From contig JAHLFS010000048.1 of the NCBI GenBank assembly GCA_018883675.1, positions 1 through 46,983 of the forward strand: 46,983 nt of DNA. Reading direction: 5' to 3'. This stretch comes from Candidatus Paralactobacillus gallistercoris. Its GTDB lineage: Bacteria; Bacillota; Bacilli; Lactobacillales; Lactobacillaceae. Position 1 is the first letter of the stretch. Each line of letters begins with the position of its first letter. Under the pieces are notes generated by a model. That model was given only the letters and a program-made list of their open reading frames with translations, searched no databases and was not told the origin of the DNA. Below are positions 1 through 8,602 of the stretch, piece by piece. The position numbers and the translations under genes were made by a program.

Positions 1-53
1 AAAATCGCCTTCTGTAAATAAAATTTATTTAAAGACTAAAGAAGGCAATAAAC

Positions 54-2726
54 GTGAAAAAAGTTAATTTGAAAAAAACAACACTTTATGGTGTTGCTAC
101 AGCAACTGCTGTTTTGGGTGGGGCAACTTTAAGTAGTAATGCTGTCCATGCCGATGCCGTTACTAACAATAATGCGGCCGTTCAAAATAATACAACAACT
201 ACTAATGATCAACAAAAGGCGCAAGCGCAAGTTGACCAAGCCCAAACTAAGGTTGATCAAGCTAAGGATCAAGTTAACCATGCGCAAAACGATGTTAATA
301 ATGCGCAAGATACGGTTAATAACGATCAAAAAATTGTTAATGATGATCAAAATAAGGTAACTAATGCCCAACAACAAGTTAACCAAACTAAGGATAACGT
401 TACTAAGGCACAAGGTTTAGTTGACAGCGCCCAAAATGCTGTTGATCAAGCTAACCAAGCCAAACCGGCGGTTAATAACGAAATTAAGGCCGACCAAACT
501 AAGGTTGCTAATGATCAACAAAACATTAAGCATGATCAAACTAACATTGACCAAACAACACAACAAGTAGCGCATGATCAACAACAAGTTAGTCAAGATC
601 AAACTAACATTAACAATGATCAAAACAATATTAAGCATGACCAAGATCAAATTAATAAAATTAATCATGCCCAACAAACCGTTGCCAGTGATCAACAACA
701 AGTTAGTCAAGCGCAACAACAAGTTGATCAAGCCAAACAAGCTAATGATCAAGCCCAACAAACGGCACAAAGTACCGCTAAGGTTGCGCAACAAGCTAAC
801 CAACAGGTTAGCCAAGCCCAAACTAAGTTAACTAATGATCAAAACCAACTAACCAATGATCAAAATCATGCTAAGACCATCAAGAATAACTTGGATAACG
901 TTAATGACCAAATTGCTCAAGCCACCCAAAATACCATTACGTTACCAAGTGGTTACGATGATAACATGTTTAACCAATATGGTAACGGGCAATTAACGAT
1001 TGATCAAGTCCAACAAATCGCCCAACAGGGGATGACCTTGAACCAATATCATCCTGATGATGCTGACAATTATCAAGTTGACCCAACTAATTTATCAACT
1101 TCTGATCAACAAACCTTGGTTAAGTTTGCGACCCACGTTATTAACTCTGTTCGTCAACAACTTGGTAATGTGCAATTAACACCAAATAACAGTGCGATTG
1201 CCTTCGCCAATGACGTTGCCCAGGCTTATGATGCTGATAAGCGGAATATTTTTGATCACCATGCCCATGATGTTACTGCCATTGAACGGGTTGCCAAACA
1301 ATATGGTTTAGACGATGGTGGTCAATATTATGAAAATGCAAATGCAGGTTTCGTTACTGATCTTCATAGTGAAACCATGAACCAATTAAAGGAAGACGTT
1401 TATGATGCTATTAAGTCTTTCTTATTTGACGATGCTCCTTCAGCTTGGGATCACGCCCAATCAATTGCCGGTTATAACTTCGGTACGCATGCTGATGCCG
1501 ACTACTTCGGTTTAGCAATTGATGATATGGGACAAATGCACTTTGAAGATATTACTCCAAATTACATTCAAGACCCAACTAAGTTTGATACAGCCGATAA
1601 CTTGGCAATGCCTAACGTAGCCCAATTACAACAACAAGCCAACGGCTTGCAAAACCAACTTGACCAAGCTAACAACCAAGTAGCCAACGATCAAGCGCAG
1701 GTAAACGCTGACCAAACGCAATTAAGTCATGATCAACAAACCGCTGATATGGCTAACCAAACCGCTAAGGCAGCCCAACAACAAGCTGATCAAGCGCAAA
1801 CTAACTTGAACAATGCGCAAAACAAGTTAAACCAAGCACAACAAACCTTAGCAAACGATCAAAAAATTGCTGCTAATGCGCAAGCCTTATTACCACAAGC
1901 TAAGCAACAATTAAACAATGATCAAACTAAGTTAACTAATGACCAACAACAATTAAAGGCTGACCAAACCAAGTTAACCAACGATCAAAATAGCTTAACA
2001 GCTTTAAAGAACAAGTTAAGTCATGATCAACAACAACTAAGCAATGATCAAAACGATCTTAACAAGGCACAAGCGACATTGAAGCAATTAAACGCAGCAC
2101 CAGCACAATTACAACAAGCGCAACAACAATTAAGCAAGGCACAAGCAGCTTATCAACAAGCTAAGGCTAACTTGACCGCTGCCCAACAACAATTAACGGA
2201 CGCCCAACAAGCCTTACAAAGTTCAACCACTGCTTTGAACGATAAGAAAGCTGCTTTGGCAATTGCGAAAACCAAATTAACGGCAGCTGAAAACGCCTTG
2301 ACTGATGCGCAACAAAACTTGAACAACATTAAGGCACAACAACCAACTAACCAAAATACTAATCACACGGCTGGTGTTGCTCATACAACCACTGCTGGAG
2401 GTAGTAATACGGTGGTATTACACGGTAACAACGGTCACAGTGATCATATCGTTGATTTAAATACCACTAGCAATGTTGCCCCAGTCATGATGAGTACCAC
2501 CATGACTAGTGATCATAGTGTTATTAAGCAAAACAATGTTGTTGGTCAAGCAATGACCACAACTACCGCTGGTAACCATATGGCTAATAATGAACAAATG
2601 ACAACGAAGACCTTACCAACGACTGGTGATCAAACTAACGATCACGGTATTATTGCAACCATCATGTTGGCTTTGGCGGGCGTACTAGGCGCATTAGGTT
2701 TAGGTGCTGATCGTAAGAAAAATTAA
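54..2726 (+). CDS. LPXTG-anchored coiled-coil surface protein with SEC10/PgrA-like domain
   Basis: An 890-aa cell-surface protein, probably covalently attached to peptidoglycan by sortase. It opens with a GTG start preceded by GAAGG about 9 nt upstream. Residues 1-34 form a signal peptide (Lys-rich start, hydrophobic core, cleavage probably after VHADA). Residues about 50-300 and 535-775 are two long Gln/Asn/Asp/Lys/Ala-rich repeat arms built from units such as NDQxxL and AQxxVDQA, which should form coiled coils. Between them, about 305-530, is a non-repetitive globular part resembling the SEC10/PgrA surface exclusion domain of lactobacilli and enterococci. A Thr/Asn/His-rich linker leads to LPTTG at 854-858, a hydrophobic stretch and the charged tail DRKKN. 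The family is linked to adhesion and, in plasmid-encoded relatives, to mating exclusion. A role here in adhesion or aggregation is inferred. The gene ends in a strong terminator and appears monocistronic. Confidence 0.88.
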   Translation: MKKVNLKKTTLYGVATATAVLGGATLSSNAVHADAVTNNNAAVQNNTTTTNDQQKAQAQVDQAQTKVDQAKDQVNHAQNDVNNAQDTVNNDQKIVNDDQNKVTNAQQQVNQTKDNVTKAQGLVDSAQNAVDQANQAKPAVNNEIKADQTKVANDQQNIKHDQTNIDQTTQQVAHDQQQVSQDQTNINNDQNNIKHDQDQINKINHAQQTVASDQQQVSQAQQQVDQAKQANDQAQQTAQSTAKVAQQANQQVSQAQTKLTNDQNQLTNDQNHAKTIKNNLDNVNDQIAQATQNTITLPSGYDDNMFNQYGNGQLTIDQVQQIAQQGMTLNQYHPDDADNYQVDPTNLSTSDQQTLVKFATHVINSVRQQLGNVQLTPNNSAIAFANDVAQAYDADKRNIFDHHAHDVTAIERVAKQYGLDDGGQYYENANAGFVTDLHSETMNQLKEDVYDAIKSFLFDDAPSAWDHAQSIAGYNFGTHADADYFGLAIDDMGQMHFEDITPNYIQDPTKFDTADNLAMPNVAQLQQQANGLQNQLDQANNQVANDQAQVNADQTQLSHDQQTADMANQTAKAAQQQADQAQTNLNNAQNKLNQAQQTLANDQKIAANAQALLPQAKQQLNNDQTKLTNDQQQLKADQTKLTNDQNSLTALKNKLSHDQQQLSNDQNDLNKAQATLKQLNAAPAQLQQAQQQLSKAQAAYQQAKANLTAAQQQLTDAQQALQSSTTALNDKKAALAIAKTKLTAAENALTDAQQNLNNIKAQQPTNQNTNHTAGVAHTTTAGGSNTVVLHGNNGHSDHIVDLNTTSNVAPVMMSTTMTSDHSVIKQNNVVGQAMTTTTAGNHMANNEQMTTKTLPTTGDQTNDHGIIATIMLALAGVLGALGLGADRKKN
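200..930 (+). repeat. First DQ-rich coding repeat arm of the surface protein
   Basis: Degenerate in-frame repeats dominated by GATCAA (Asp-Gln) and CAACAA (Gln-Gln), for example two copies of GATCAACAACAAGTTAGTCAA near 576-597 and 690-711. The near-identical units suggest duplication or slippage within the coiled-coil arm. The bias also keeps the opposite strand open, which produces spurious antisense frames. Confidence 0.7.
1620..2340 (+). repeat. Second DQ-rich coding repeat arm of the surface protein
   Basis: A second block of degenerate Gln/Asp/Asn/Lys/Ala repeats (units such as NDQTKLTNDQ and AQQQL) on the other side of the globular domain, about as long as the first arm. The two arms could pair in an antiparallel coiled coil; that is inference. 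Confidence 0.65.
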
Positions 2727-2738
2727 TCAATTAGAAAT

Positions 2739-2772
2739 AAAGCGCTGGTTGCAACCAGCGCTTTATTTTTTT
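2739..2772. terminator. Rho-independent terminator between the surface protein and CPBP genes
   Basis: A perfect inverted repeat with 12-nt arms, AAAGCGCTGGTT at 2739-2750 and its complement at 2753-2764, is followed by a T run. The convergent CPBP gene stops within the T run. A less perfect T-rich stretch on the other strand suggests it may work in both directions. Confidence 0.9.
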
Positions 2773-3451
2773 AACTAACAACTGATAGAAGGTTGTTAAT
2801 GATATGAATAGTCATTGATACGTAAATGTTTTTCGTATATTGATAACTGCTAGCAAGAATAATGCCTAATAAGGTATAGACTAGCCAGATTAATAAGTGG
2901 GTTTGCTCATGTAAAACACCGAATAAGCAACCATTAATGATAATACCACTGACCATTCGCCAACCTTGAGCGTTAGTAAAGAAATAATTATAAAAAATCC
3001 CGCGAAAAATTAATTCTTCCATGATTGGCGCAAACAAAACGGTATAGATAACCATAATAACAAGTGCACTATGCTTTAGCATTAGTAATGCTTGTTGGTT
3101 AGCTGATTGTGTAGCTATTGGTAAATGTAAGTAATGATTAAGTAAAGTAATGCTATTTTGAGCAATTAATACTAAAACAATTCCAATGATAACGACAACC
3201 ATATCACGTCTAGTTAGCCAATGCGGTTGGTAATGATGATTTTGCTTAATTTGGCGATAATAACAATAGCTTAACCAGCTAATTACCGTCATTCCGCCGA
3301 TGAAAAAACTGATAATTAGTAAGGTATGACTAATTGTTCCGGGTGCAGTTTGCTGGATAAAAAAAGTACTAACGGCAATTAATTGTTCAAGGACAAAGAA
3401 TAATAATAATTTACAACATTGAAAAAACTTACTGATTATTTTATTTTGCAT
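2771..3451 (-). CDS. CPBP family intramembrane metalloprotease (CAAX/bacteriocin-processing type)
   Basis: A 226-aa integral membrane protein with about six or seven hydrophobic segments. It carries the CPBP (Abi) signatures: EELIFRGIFYN gives the EExxxR motif, a following GVLHEQTH segment gives the FxxxH-like motif, and HIINNLLS near the C terminus gives the HxxxN-like motif. The family are Rce1-like intramembrane glutamic/metalloproteases. In lactobacilli members occur beside bacteriocin loci as immunity or maturation proteins, but also as solitary housekeeping genes. No bacteriocin precursor or ABC exporter is visible nearby, so the substrate is unknown. The ATG start is preceded by AAAGGATG with good spacing. 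It is transcribed away from the methyltransferase gene at 3605. Confidence 0.85.
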   Translation of the reverse strand: MQNKIISKFFQCCKLLLFFVLEQLIAVSTFFIQQTAPGTISHTLLIISFFIGGMTVISWLSYCYYRQIKQNHHYQPHWLTRRDMVVVIIGIVLVLIAQNSITLLNHYLHLPIATQSANQQALLMLKHSALVIMVIYTVLFAPIMEELIFRGIFYNYFFTNAQGWRMVSGIIINGCLFGVLHEQTHLLIWLVYTLLGIILASSYQYTKNIYVSMTIHIINNLLSVVS

Positions 3452-3490
3452 AAAATCACATCCTTTCGGAATATATACGCAAATAATCGT

Positions 3491-3571
3491 AAAAAGTACT
3501 TTTTAAATTAAGAAAGATTTTTCTTAATTTTATGTTGTCAATATTAAGAAAGCGACTGATTATGCTAAAAT
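3491..3571. promoter_or_regulatory. Divergent promoter region with palindromes
   Basis: AAAAAGTACTTTTT at 3491-3504 is a perfect 14-bp palindrome. It is followed at once by an 11-bp inverted repeat (AAATTAAGAAA at 3505-3515, its complement at 3520-3530). A further TTAAGAAAG half-site lies at 3544-3552. For the plus strand, TGCTAAAAT (3563-3571 region) looks like an extended -10, with TTAAGA 16 bp upstream inside the third half-site. An operator for a repressor is plausible but inferred. Confidence 0.5.
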
Positions 3572-3604
3572 AAATTAGTTATCTCAATTAGGGAGTTTGA
3601 TAAT

Positions 3605-4351
3605 GTGGACTATGTTGCCCAACTACAAATGATGCGCCAGTTACTGCCATTTGCTGATATTACGCAGCAAATTACTACTTGTTTGCGTGTGATTAATGAA
3701 TTACGCCAGCAACAATTACCCACTGTGCAGTTAACGCCGTTGGGAATTACGGATACCCAGTTTGTAACGGCTATGTTAGCAAATAATGATGTGCAACAAT
3801 ATCATTATTTGCGGCAGTGCGATCACTTATTGCGTAATTTTCGTTCGTATTTAGAAGCGACATTTGGCATGTGGGCTTATATTAACACTTCATTTTTAGA
3901 TGAATGGGTTAAGCAATTTGGTCCGCACCGTTATTTGGAGATTATGGCTGGTAATGGTTTTATTAGTGCTGGTTTGCGGCAACGGCAGCAAAATGTAATT
4001 TGTACTGATAGCTTTGCTTGGCGTGCTGAAAGTACAACTGGCCGCCAACCATGGACGAAAATTTTGCCATTAGATGCGTTAACGGCGGTCAAAAGATATG
4101 CTTCACAAGTTGATGTGGTTATTATGTCATGGTCGCCGGACGGTGATCCGGTTGACTGGCAAGTCTTGCAATATTTACGCCAGTTATCACCACAACCGTT
4201 ACTATTTTGTATTGGTGAACGTAACGGGGCAACTAATAGTCCGCTTTTTTGGCAACATGCGCATTCATTAACTGATCGTCGGTTATTGAAAGTTAATGCG
4301 CAGTATGCACGTTTTGATTTAATGCATGATCGTTTGTATGTGATGAAATAG
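3605..4351 (+). CDS. Putative SAM-dependent methyltransferase
   Basis: A 248-aa soluble protein. Residues about 110-119 (YLEIMAGNGF) match class I methyltransferase motif I, with the second strand ending in Asp-135 (VICTD) as expected for the SAM ribose contact. A strand VDVVIMSWSPDGD follows where motif IV would sit. The N-terminal 100 residues are helical and not recognised. GTG at 3605 is chosen because AGGGAG lies 9 nt upstream; the overlapping ATG at 3603 is out of frame. It is followed after 15 nt by the membrane protein gene and then rsmF, suggesting one transcript. The substrate cannot be told from sequence. Confidence 0.65.
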   Translation: MDYVAQLQMMRQLLPFADITQQITTCLRVINELRQQQLPTVQLTPLGITDTQFVTAMLANNDVQQYHYLRQCDHLLRNFRSYLEATFGMWAYINTSFLDEWVKQFGPHRYLEIMAGNGFISAGLRQRQQNVICTDSFAWRAESTTGRQPWTKILPLDALTAVKRYASQVDVVIMSWSPDGDPVDWQVLQYLRQLSPQPLLFCIGERNGATNSPLFWQHAHSLTDRRLLKVNAQYARFDLMHDRLYVMK

Positions 4352-4366
4352 TTAGGAAGTATTAAT

Positions 4367-5347
4367 ATGCGTGGTAAGAAACTTTTAATTGATTTAATGA
4401 TGATTTTTTTATCATTTCTCGCTGTTTTTTGTTTTGTACAAAATGACAAGAAATTATATCATAATCAGCTTAATCATAACGGCTTATCTGAAACGGCATT
4501 GGTTTATCAAACCAACAGTAATCAAAATGTCCAACAAACACTGCAAAAGTTATCCCAGCAACATTGGGACGATTATCAAATTCATTTTAATTTGAATAAA
4601 AATGTTACTTACTTATATCAAAAAGACTTTAACAGTGTTTTACCAATGGTTTCTGGCCACTTCTTTGGCAATGCGGCCTTTTCATCAGAAGTACCGATTG
4701 TGGTGGTAGGGCAGAATTTAAAAGATAAATTATATGTTCCCACTAAGCAAAAGTATTGGAAGAATAATGGTAATTATTTATCAGTTATTGGTGAAATTGG
4801 CACTGAAGATAAGAACTTATCAGTTAATAATCATGTATTTATTTCAACTTCACCATTAGCAGTTTATAATGATCAGCCATTGAGCCATTTTAAAATTATT
4901 GCTGATGGGCCTGGTTTGCGCGGTCATGAGCGGCAATTACAACAAATTTTTGGTGCTACCAAGGTTTATCATTTGGTGCCACGTAATTCACCGCTTGTAG
5001 GCCCAACATGGATTGGTACCTATGGTATGTTAATTTTAGCTTTGCTAGGTATTATTGCCTTAGGTATTGTCTTAACATTGTTATTCTTACGCATTAACTT
5101 GGTTACTGCTTTATTAGGTAATCTTGATCATGTTATGCGCTGGCGACGTTTTTGGGCATTGTTACGGCAATATACCTTTCACTTGGTAGTAGCGGTAGTT
5201 ATTGGTGGCGTACTTGGTTATGTTTGCTTACCAGTTATTAATCTATCACGCATTGTTATTTTTGGCGTAGTAACTATTATCTTATTAATGTTTGTATATG
5301 GCATTACTTTTTGGCATCATATTAATCGCAAGGAAGGAAACATATGA
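4367..5347 (+). CDS. Orphan FtsX/MacB-like membrane protein
   Basis: A 326-aa membrane protein with the topology of an ABC3 (FtsX/MacB) permease half: one N-terminal helix (about 10-26), an extracellular domain of about 190 residues resembling the MacB periplasmic core, then three C-terminal helices (about 217-240, 270-290, 295-316). No ATPase gene lies beside it and the protein is shorter than most MacB-type permeases. It may therefore partner with a distant ATPase or have lost transport function. It starts with ATG after AGGAAG, and its stop overlaps the start of the rRNA methyltransferase gene by 4 nt (ATGA), so translation is probably coupled. The assignment rests on topology and general resemblance, not on a diagnostic motif. 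Confidence 0.55.
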   Translation: MRGKKLLIDLMMIFLSFLAVFCFVQNDKKLYHNQLNHNGLSETALVYQTNSNQNVQQTLQKLSQQHWDDYQIHFNLNKNVTYLYQKDFNSVLPMVSGHFFGNAAFSSEVPIVVVGQNLKDKLYVPTKQKYWKNNGNYLSVIGEIGTEDKNLSVNNHVFISTSPLAVYNDQPLSHFKIIADGPGLRGHERQLQQIFGATKVYHLVPRNSPLVGPTWIGTYGMLILALLGIIALGIVLTLLFLRINLVTALLGNLDHVMRWRRFWALLRQYTFHLVVAVVIGGVLGYVCLPVINLSRIVIFGVVTIILLMFVYGITFWHHINRKEGNI

Positions 5348-6693
5348 AATTACCAACGGCTTTTGTAACTAAATATACTAAGTTGCTCGGTGATGAAGCA
5401 CCTGCTTTTTTGGCTAGTTTTGATCAACCAGTAACGCACGGTTTTCGTTTAAACCCACTGAAATCAAATATGACGGCGGTGACGTTTTCGCTAAATGATC
5501 CAGTAATTTATACCAAGTGTGGTTACTATGGCAGTGTTTCGGGGAATACGATTGAGCATAATGCGGGTTATGTTTATAGTCAAGAACCAAGTGCGATGGC
5601 GGTTGCTGCCTTAGCTGCACCCCAAGCTGGTATGAAAGTGCTTGATTTATGTGCTGCGCCGGGTGGAAAAAGTACCCAAATTGGTGCTTTACTCAATGAT
5701 ACCGGTTTATTAGTTAGTAACGAAATTAACCATAGTCGTGCGAAAATTTTATCTAGTAATATTGAACGAATGGGTATTCAAAATGTGATTGTTACTAATA
5801 ATGCGCCTGATGAGTTAGCTAAACTTTGGCCACATTATTTTGATATGATTTTAGTCGATGCGCCATGTTCAGGGGAAGGAATGTTTCGTAAAGATCCGGA
5901 AGCAATTACTTACTGGCATAAGGATTATCCAGCTGAATGTGCACGGCGGCAAAAGCAAATTTTGACTTCAGCAATGCAAATGTTAGCGCCGCATGGGCAA
6001 TTAATTTATTCAACATGCACTTTTGCTCCCGAAGAAGATGAGCAAAATATTGCATGGTTATTAGCTAATTATCCGCATCTTCACGTTGTGCCATTACAAC
6101 CAGTGGCTGGCATGGTTAGTGGTAAACCACAATGGGCTAATGGTGATGAACGTTTAGCCGGAACGATTCGCTTCTTTCCACATTTAAGTCGTGGGGAAGG
6201 GCATTTTATTGCTAAGTTGCAAAATGACGACGATGAAGTTATAGTGCCGCGCTCTAAACCATGGCATGCACCGCGTTTAAATCCAACACAACAAAAATTA
6301 TGGCAAGCATTTCAAAAGCAAACATTAAATGTTAAATTGCCAGCATCACGTTTAACGGTTTGGCAGGATCAATTATTACTTTTGCCAGCAATCATGCCAA
6401 ATATTAATGGAGCACATATTATGCGTTTAGGGCTCAAATTAGGCACTTTTCGTAAGAAACGTTTTGAACCAGATTACGCGCTTAGTCATGCGTTACCAGC
6501 CACTGCTTTTAAAGTAGTTATCGCTTTAAATGACGATCAATATCAACAATATTGTCATGGCAATATTTTGACATTATCACAAACCGGTAAGCAACAATGG
6601 TGCGTCGTTACTTATCAAGATAAGCCCTTTAGCTTAGGAAAATTAGTTGGTAATACTTTAAAAAACTTTTATCCAAAGGGATTACGTCATTAA
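5344..6693 (+). CDS. RsmF/RsmB-type rRNA (cytosine-C5) methyltransferase
   Basis: A 449-aa NOL1/NOP2/Sun-family enzyme that should methylate a cytosine of 16S rRNA with SAM. Motif I is VLDLCAAPGGKS (near 100-111). The catalytic pair of cysteines sits in DAPCSGEGMF (motif IV) and YSTCTFAPEE (motif VI). The C-terminal 160 residues fit the RsmF-type accessory domain found in Gram-positive proteins of about 450 aa. GGAAGGAAA precedes the ATG at 5344, which overlaps the upstream stop. A strong terminator follows, so it closes the 3605-6693 operon. The family is certain; the exact target cytosine is not. Confidence 0.9.
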   Translation: MKLPTAFVTKYTKLLGDEAPAFLASFDQPVTHGFRLNPLKSNMTAVTFSLNDPVIYTKCGYYGSVSGNTIEHNAGYVYSQEPSAMAVAALAAPQAGMKVLDLCAAPGGKSTQIGALLNDTGLLVSNEINHSRAKILSSNIERMGIQNVIVTNNAPDELAKLWPHYFDMILVDAPCSGEGMFRKDPEAITYWHKDYPAECARRQKQILTSAMQMLAPHGQLIYSTCTFAPEEDEQNIAWLLANYPHLHVVPLQPVAGMVSGKPQWANGDERLAGTIRFFPHLSRGEGHFIAKLQNDDDEVIVPRSKPWHAPRLNPTQQKLWQAFQKQTLNVKLPASRLTVWQDQLLLLPAIMPNINGAHIMRLGLKLGTFRKKRFEPDYALSHALPATAFKVVIALNDDQYQQYCHGNILTLSQTGKQQWCVVTYQDKPFSLGKLVGNTLKNFYPKGLRH

Positions 6694-6728
6694 AAAAGAT
6701 GATGACACTGAGTGTCATCATCTTTTTT
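6692..6728. terminator. Terminator of the rsmF-like operon
   Basis: A perfect long stem flanked by A6 and T6: AAAGATGATGACACT pairs with its complement around a single-base centre near 6710. The symmetry allows termination in both directions. Confidence 0.92.
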
Positions 6729-6789
6729 AATTTAAATTAGTTGCATTATTATTCATTACTATTTAAGTTAAAAACAGGAGGTAAAATGA

Positions 6790-8565
6790 ATGTTATATCC
6801 ACAAGTTAATGCTACCCGGATGGTTACTTCACTAGACGGGTTTTGGCAATTTCAAGTTGCTGATCAAAAGGCTATTGATTTACATCAACCATTACCCGCA
6901 CCGTTAACCATGGCGGTTCCTGCATCATTTAATGATCAAGTGGTTGATCAGACTTTGCGTAATCACGATGGTTATTTTTGGTACGAAACAACGTTTAATA
7001 TTTCTAAATTACAAAAAACACAACGCAATGTTTTACGGTTTGGTTCTGTAACGCATAGTGCCGTTGTCTATATTAATGGCCACGAAGCGGGGCGTCACCA
7101 AGGTGGTTTTACGCCTTTTGAAATTGAACTTGATGATTATATTCAAGTTGGTAAAAATGATCTTAAAGTACAAGTTTCTAATCTGTTAGATAATACGACG
7201 TTGCCTTCTGGTGAACTCACTCAACAAGCGGGGCAATATCATGTTACACCCCGGTTTGATTTTTATAATTATGCTGGTATTAATCGTCCAGTTAAGATTT
7301 TTACAACTAATAAGCAAGTACATATTGATGATGTTGTGGTGAAATATCATACTGATTTACATCAAACTAATGTTTTGCCAGATATTAAAATTACTGGTAA
7401 TTATCATCATTTAACTTTGCAAATCATTGATGAAGCTAACAATGTTGTTGTTCAAAATAACAGCGCATCTACTACAACAATTAAACCGTTATTGCTTGCT
7501 GATACGCATTTATGGCAGCCACGGCACGCCTATTTATATAAGTTAGCTGTCATGATTTATGATGCTAACGATGAACTACTTGATACTTATGAACAAACGT
7601 TTGGCATCCGAACTGTAAAAATTGCGCATAATCAGATTCTGGTAAATGATCAACCCATTTATTTAAAAGGATTTGGTCGACATGAAGATTTTCCGGTCAT
7701 TGGTAAGGGCATGAATCAAGCAGTCATTAATCACGATCATAATCTGATGAAATGGCTTAATGCCAATGCGTTTCGGACTTCTCATTATCCATATTCTGAA
7801 GAAGAAATGCAATTAGCCGATCGTGATGGCTTGCTTGTTATTGATGAAACACCAGCTGTCGGTTTGTTTGTTGGTTTTTCAGCATCAATGGCAATGGGAC
7901 AAGGTCAAGTCAATACATGGCAAACATTAAAAACGCAAGCAGCACATCAACAAGTTATTCGGGAAATGATTACCCGTGATCAGAATCATCCCGCGGTTTT
8001 AATGTGGTCAATTGCCAACGAGCCAGCTAGTCAGCAAGTAGGAGCACATGAATACTTTGCACCGTTAGTGCAATTAACAAAACAACTTGACTGGCAAAAA
8101 TTACCAGTTATGGCGCCTAAGATTATGGTCGCTACCCCCGATGTTGATCGTATTGCTGATTTGTTTGATGTTATTGCGTTAAATCGCTATTATGGCTGGT
8201 ATGCTGATTTTAATGATTTAACCAAAGCTAAACAAGACTTACAAAACGAAATTAAAGCTTGGCACCAAAAATATCCTGATAAACCAATCATATTTACTGA
8301 ATTTGGTGCCGATACTTTAAGTGGAATGCACTCACTGGCACGTGAACCTTATTCTGAAGAATATCAACTTGATTACTATCAAATGAACTTAGCGGTGTTT
8401 GATGAATTTGATTATGTTGTTGGTGAGTTATTGTGGAATTTTGCTGATTTTGCAACTCCAACAGGATTAATTCGCATTAATGGCAACCGCAAAGGCATTT
8501 TTACTCGTGATCGGCAACCCAAAGATATTGCTTACTTGTTAAAAAAGCGCTGGGCGCACAAGTAA
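6790..8565 (+). CDS. uidA: Beta-glucuronidase (glycoside hydrolase family 2)
   Basis: A 591-aa cytosolic retaining glycosidase that should release glucuronic acid from beta-D-glucuronides. It has the GH2 order: sugar-binding jelly roll (about 1-180), immunoglobulin-like domain (about 180-275) and TIM barrel. The acid/base is Glu-411 in WSIANEPAS and the nucleophile is Glu-504 in IIFTEFGAD, equivalent to E413 and E504 of E. coli UidA. The NxK motif that reads the glucuronate carboxylate is present as N566-R-K568 (GNRKGIFTRDR), which argues against beta-galactosidase. The ATG at 6790 follows AGGAGG by 8 nt; the ATG at 6786 is out of frame. No transporter or uronate catabolism gene is adjacent. 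Terminators on both sides make it an independent unit. Confidence 0.95.
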   Translation: MLYPQVNATRMVTSLDGFWQFQVADQKAIDLHQPLPAPLTMAVPASFNDQVVDQTLRNHDGYFWYETTFNISKLQKTQRNVLRFGSVTHSAVVYINGHEAGRHQGGFTPFEIELDDYIQVGKNDLKVQVSNLLDNTTLPSGELTQQAGQYHVTPRFDFYNYAGINRPVKIFTTNKQVHIDDVVVKYHTDLHQTNVLPDIKITGNYHHLTLQIIDEANNVVVQNNSASTTTIKPLLLADTHLWQPRHAYLYKLAVMIYDANDELLDTYEQTFGIRTVKIAHNQILVNDQPIYLKGFGRHEDFPVIGKGMNQAVINHDHNLMKWLNANAFRTSHYPYSEEEMQLADRDGLLVIDETPAVGLFVGFSASMAMGQGQVNTWQTLKTQAAHQQVIREMITRDQNHPAVLMWSIANEPASQQVGAHEYFAPLVQLTKQLDWQKLPVMAPKIMVATPDVDRIADLFDVIALNRYYGWYADFNDLTKAKQDLQNEIKAWHQKYPDKPIIFTEFGADTLSGMHSLAREPYSEEYQLDYYQMNLAVFDEFDYVVGELLWNFADFATPTGLIRINGNRKGIFTRDRQPKDIAYLLKKRWAHK

Positions 8566-8566
8566 T

Positions 8567-8600
8567 AAAAAAGTGATGCAACTTGTTGCATCACTTTTTT
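8567..8600. terminator. Bidirectional terminator between uidA and fni
   Basis: A stem of AAAAAAGTGATGCAAC-type sequence pairs with its complement ending in T6 at 8595-8600. Because the left arm begins with A6, it serves both uidA and the oppositely oriented fni gene, whose stop codon is at 8603. Confidence 0.9.
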
Positions 8601-8602
8601 AT

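Noticed and set aside
129-821. Open frames on the minus strand and in a second plus frame across the surface protein gene
   Set aside because: They are by-products of the repetitive GATCAA/CAA codon pattern, have no ribosome binding sites and encode low-complexity Leu/Ile-rich or Lys-rich sequence.
2771-3451. CPBP protease as part of a bacteriocin locus
   Set aside because: No small double-glycine leader peptide, exporter or histidine kinase/response regulator pair is present nearby; the neighbouring surface protein is not a bacteriocin.
6790-8565. Beta-galactosidase or beta-mannosidase as an alternative for the GH2 enzyme
   Set aside because: The NxK glucuronate motif at 566-568 and the 591-aa length match beta-glucuronidase; GH2 beta-galactosidases are generally much longer and lack this motif.
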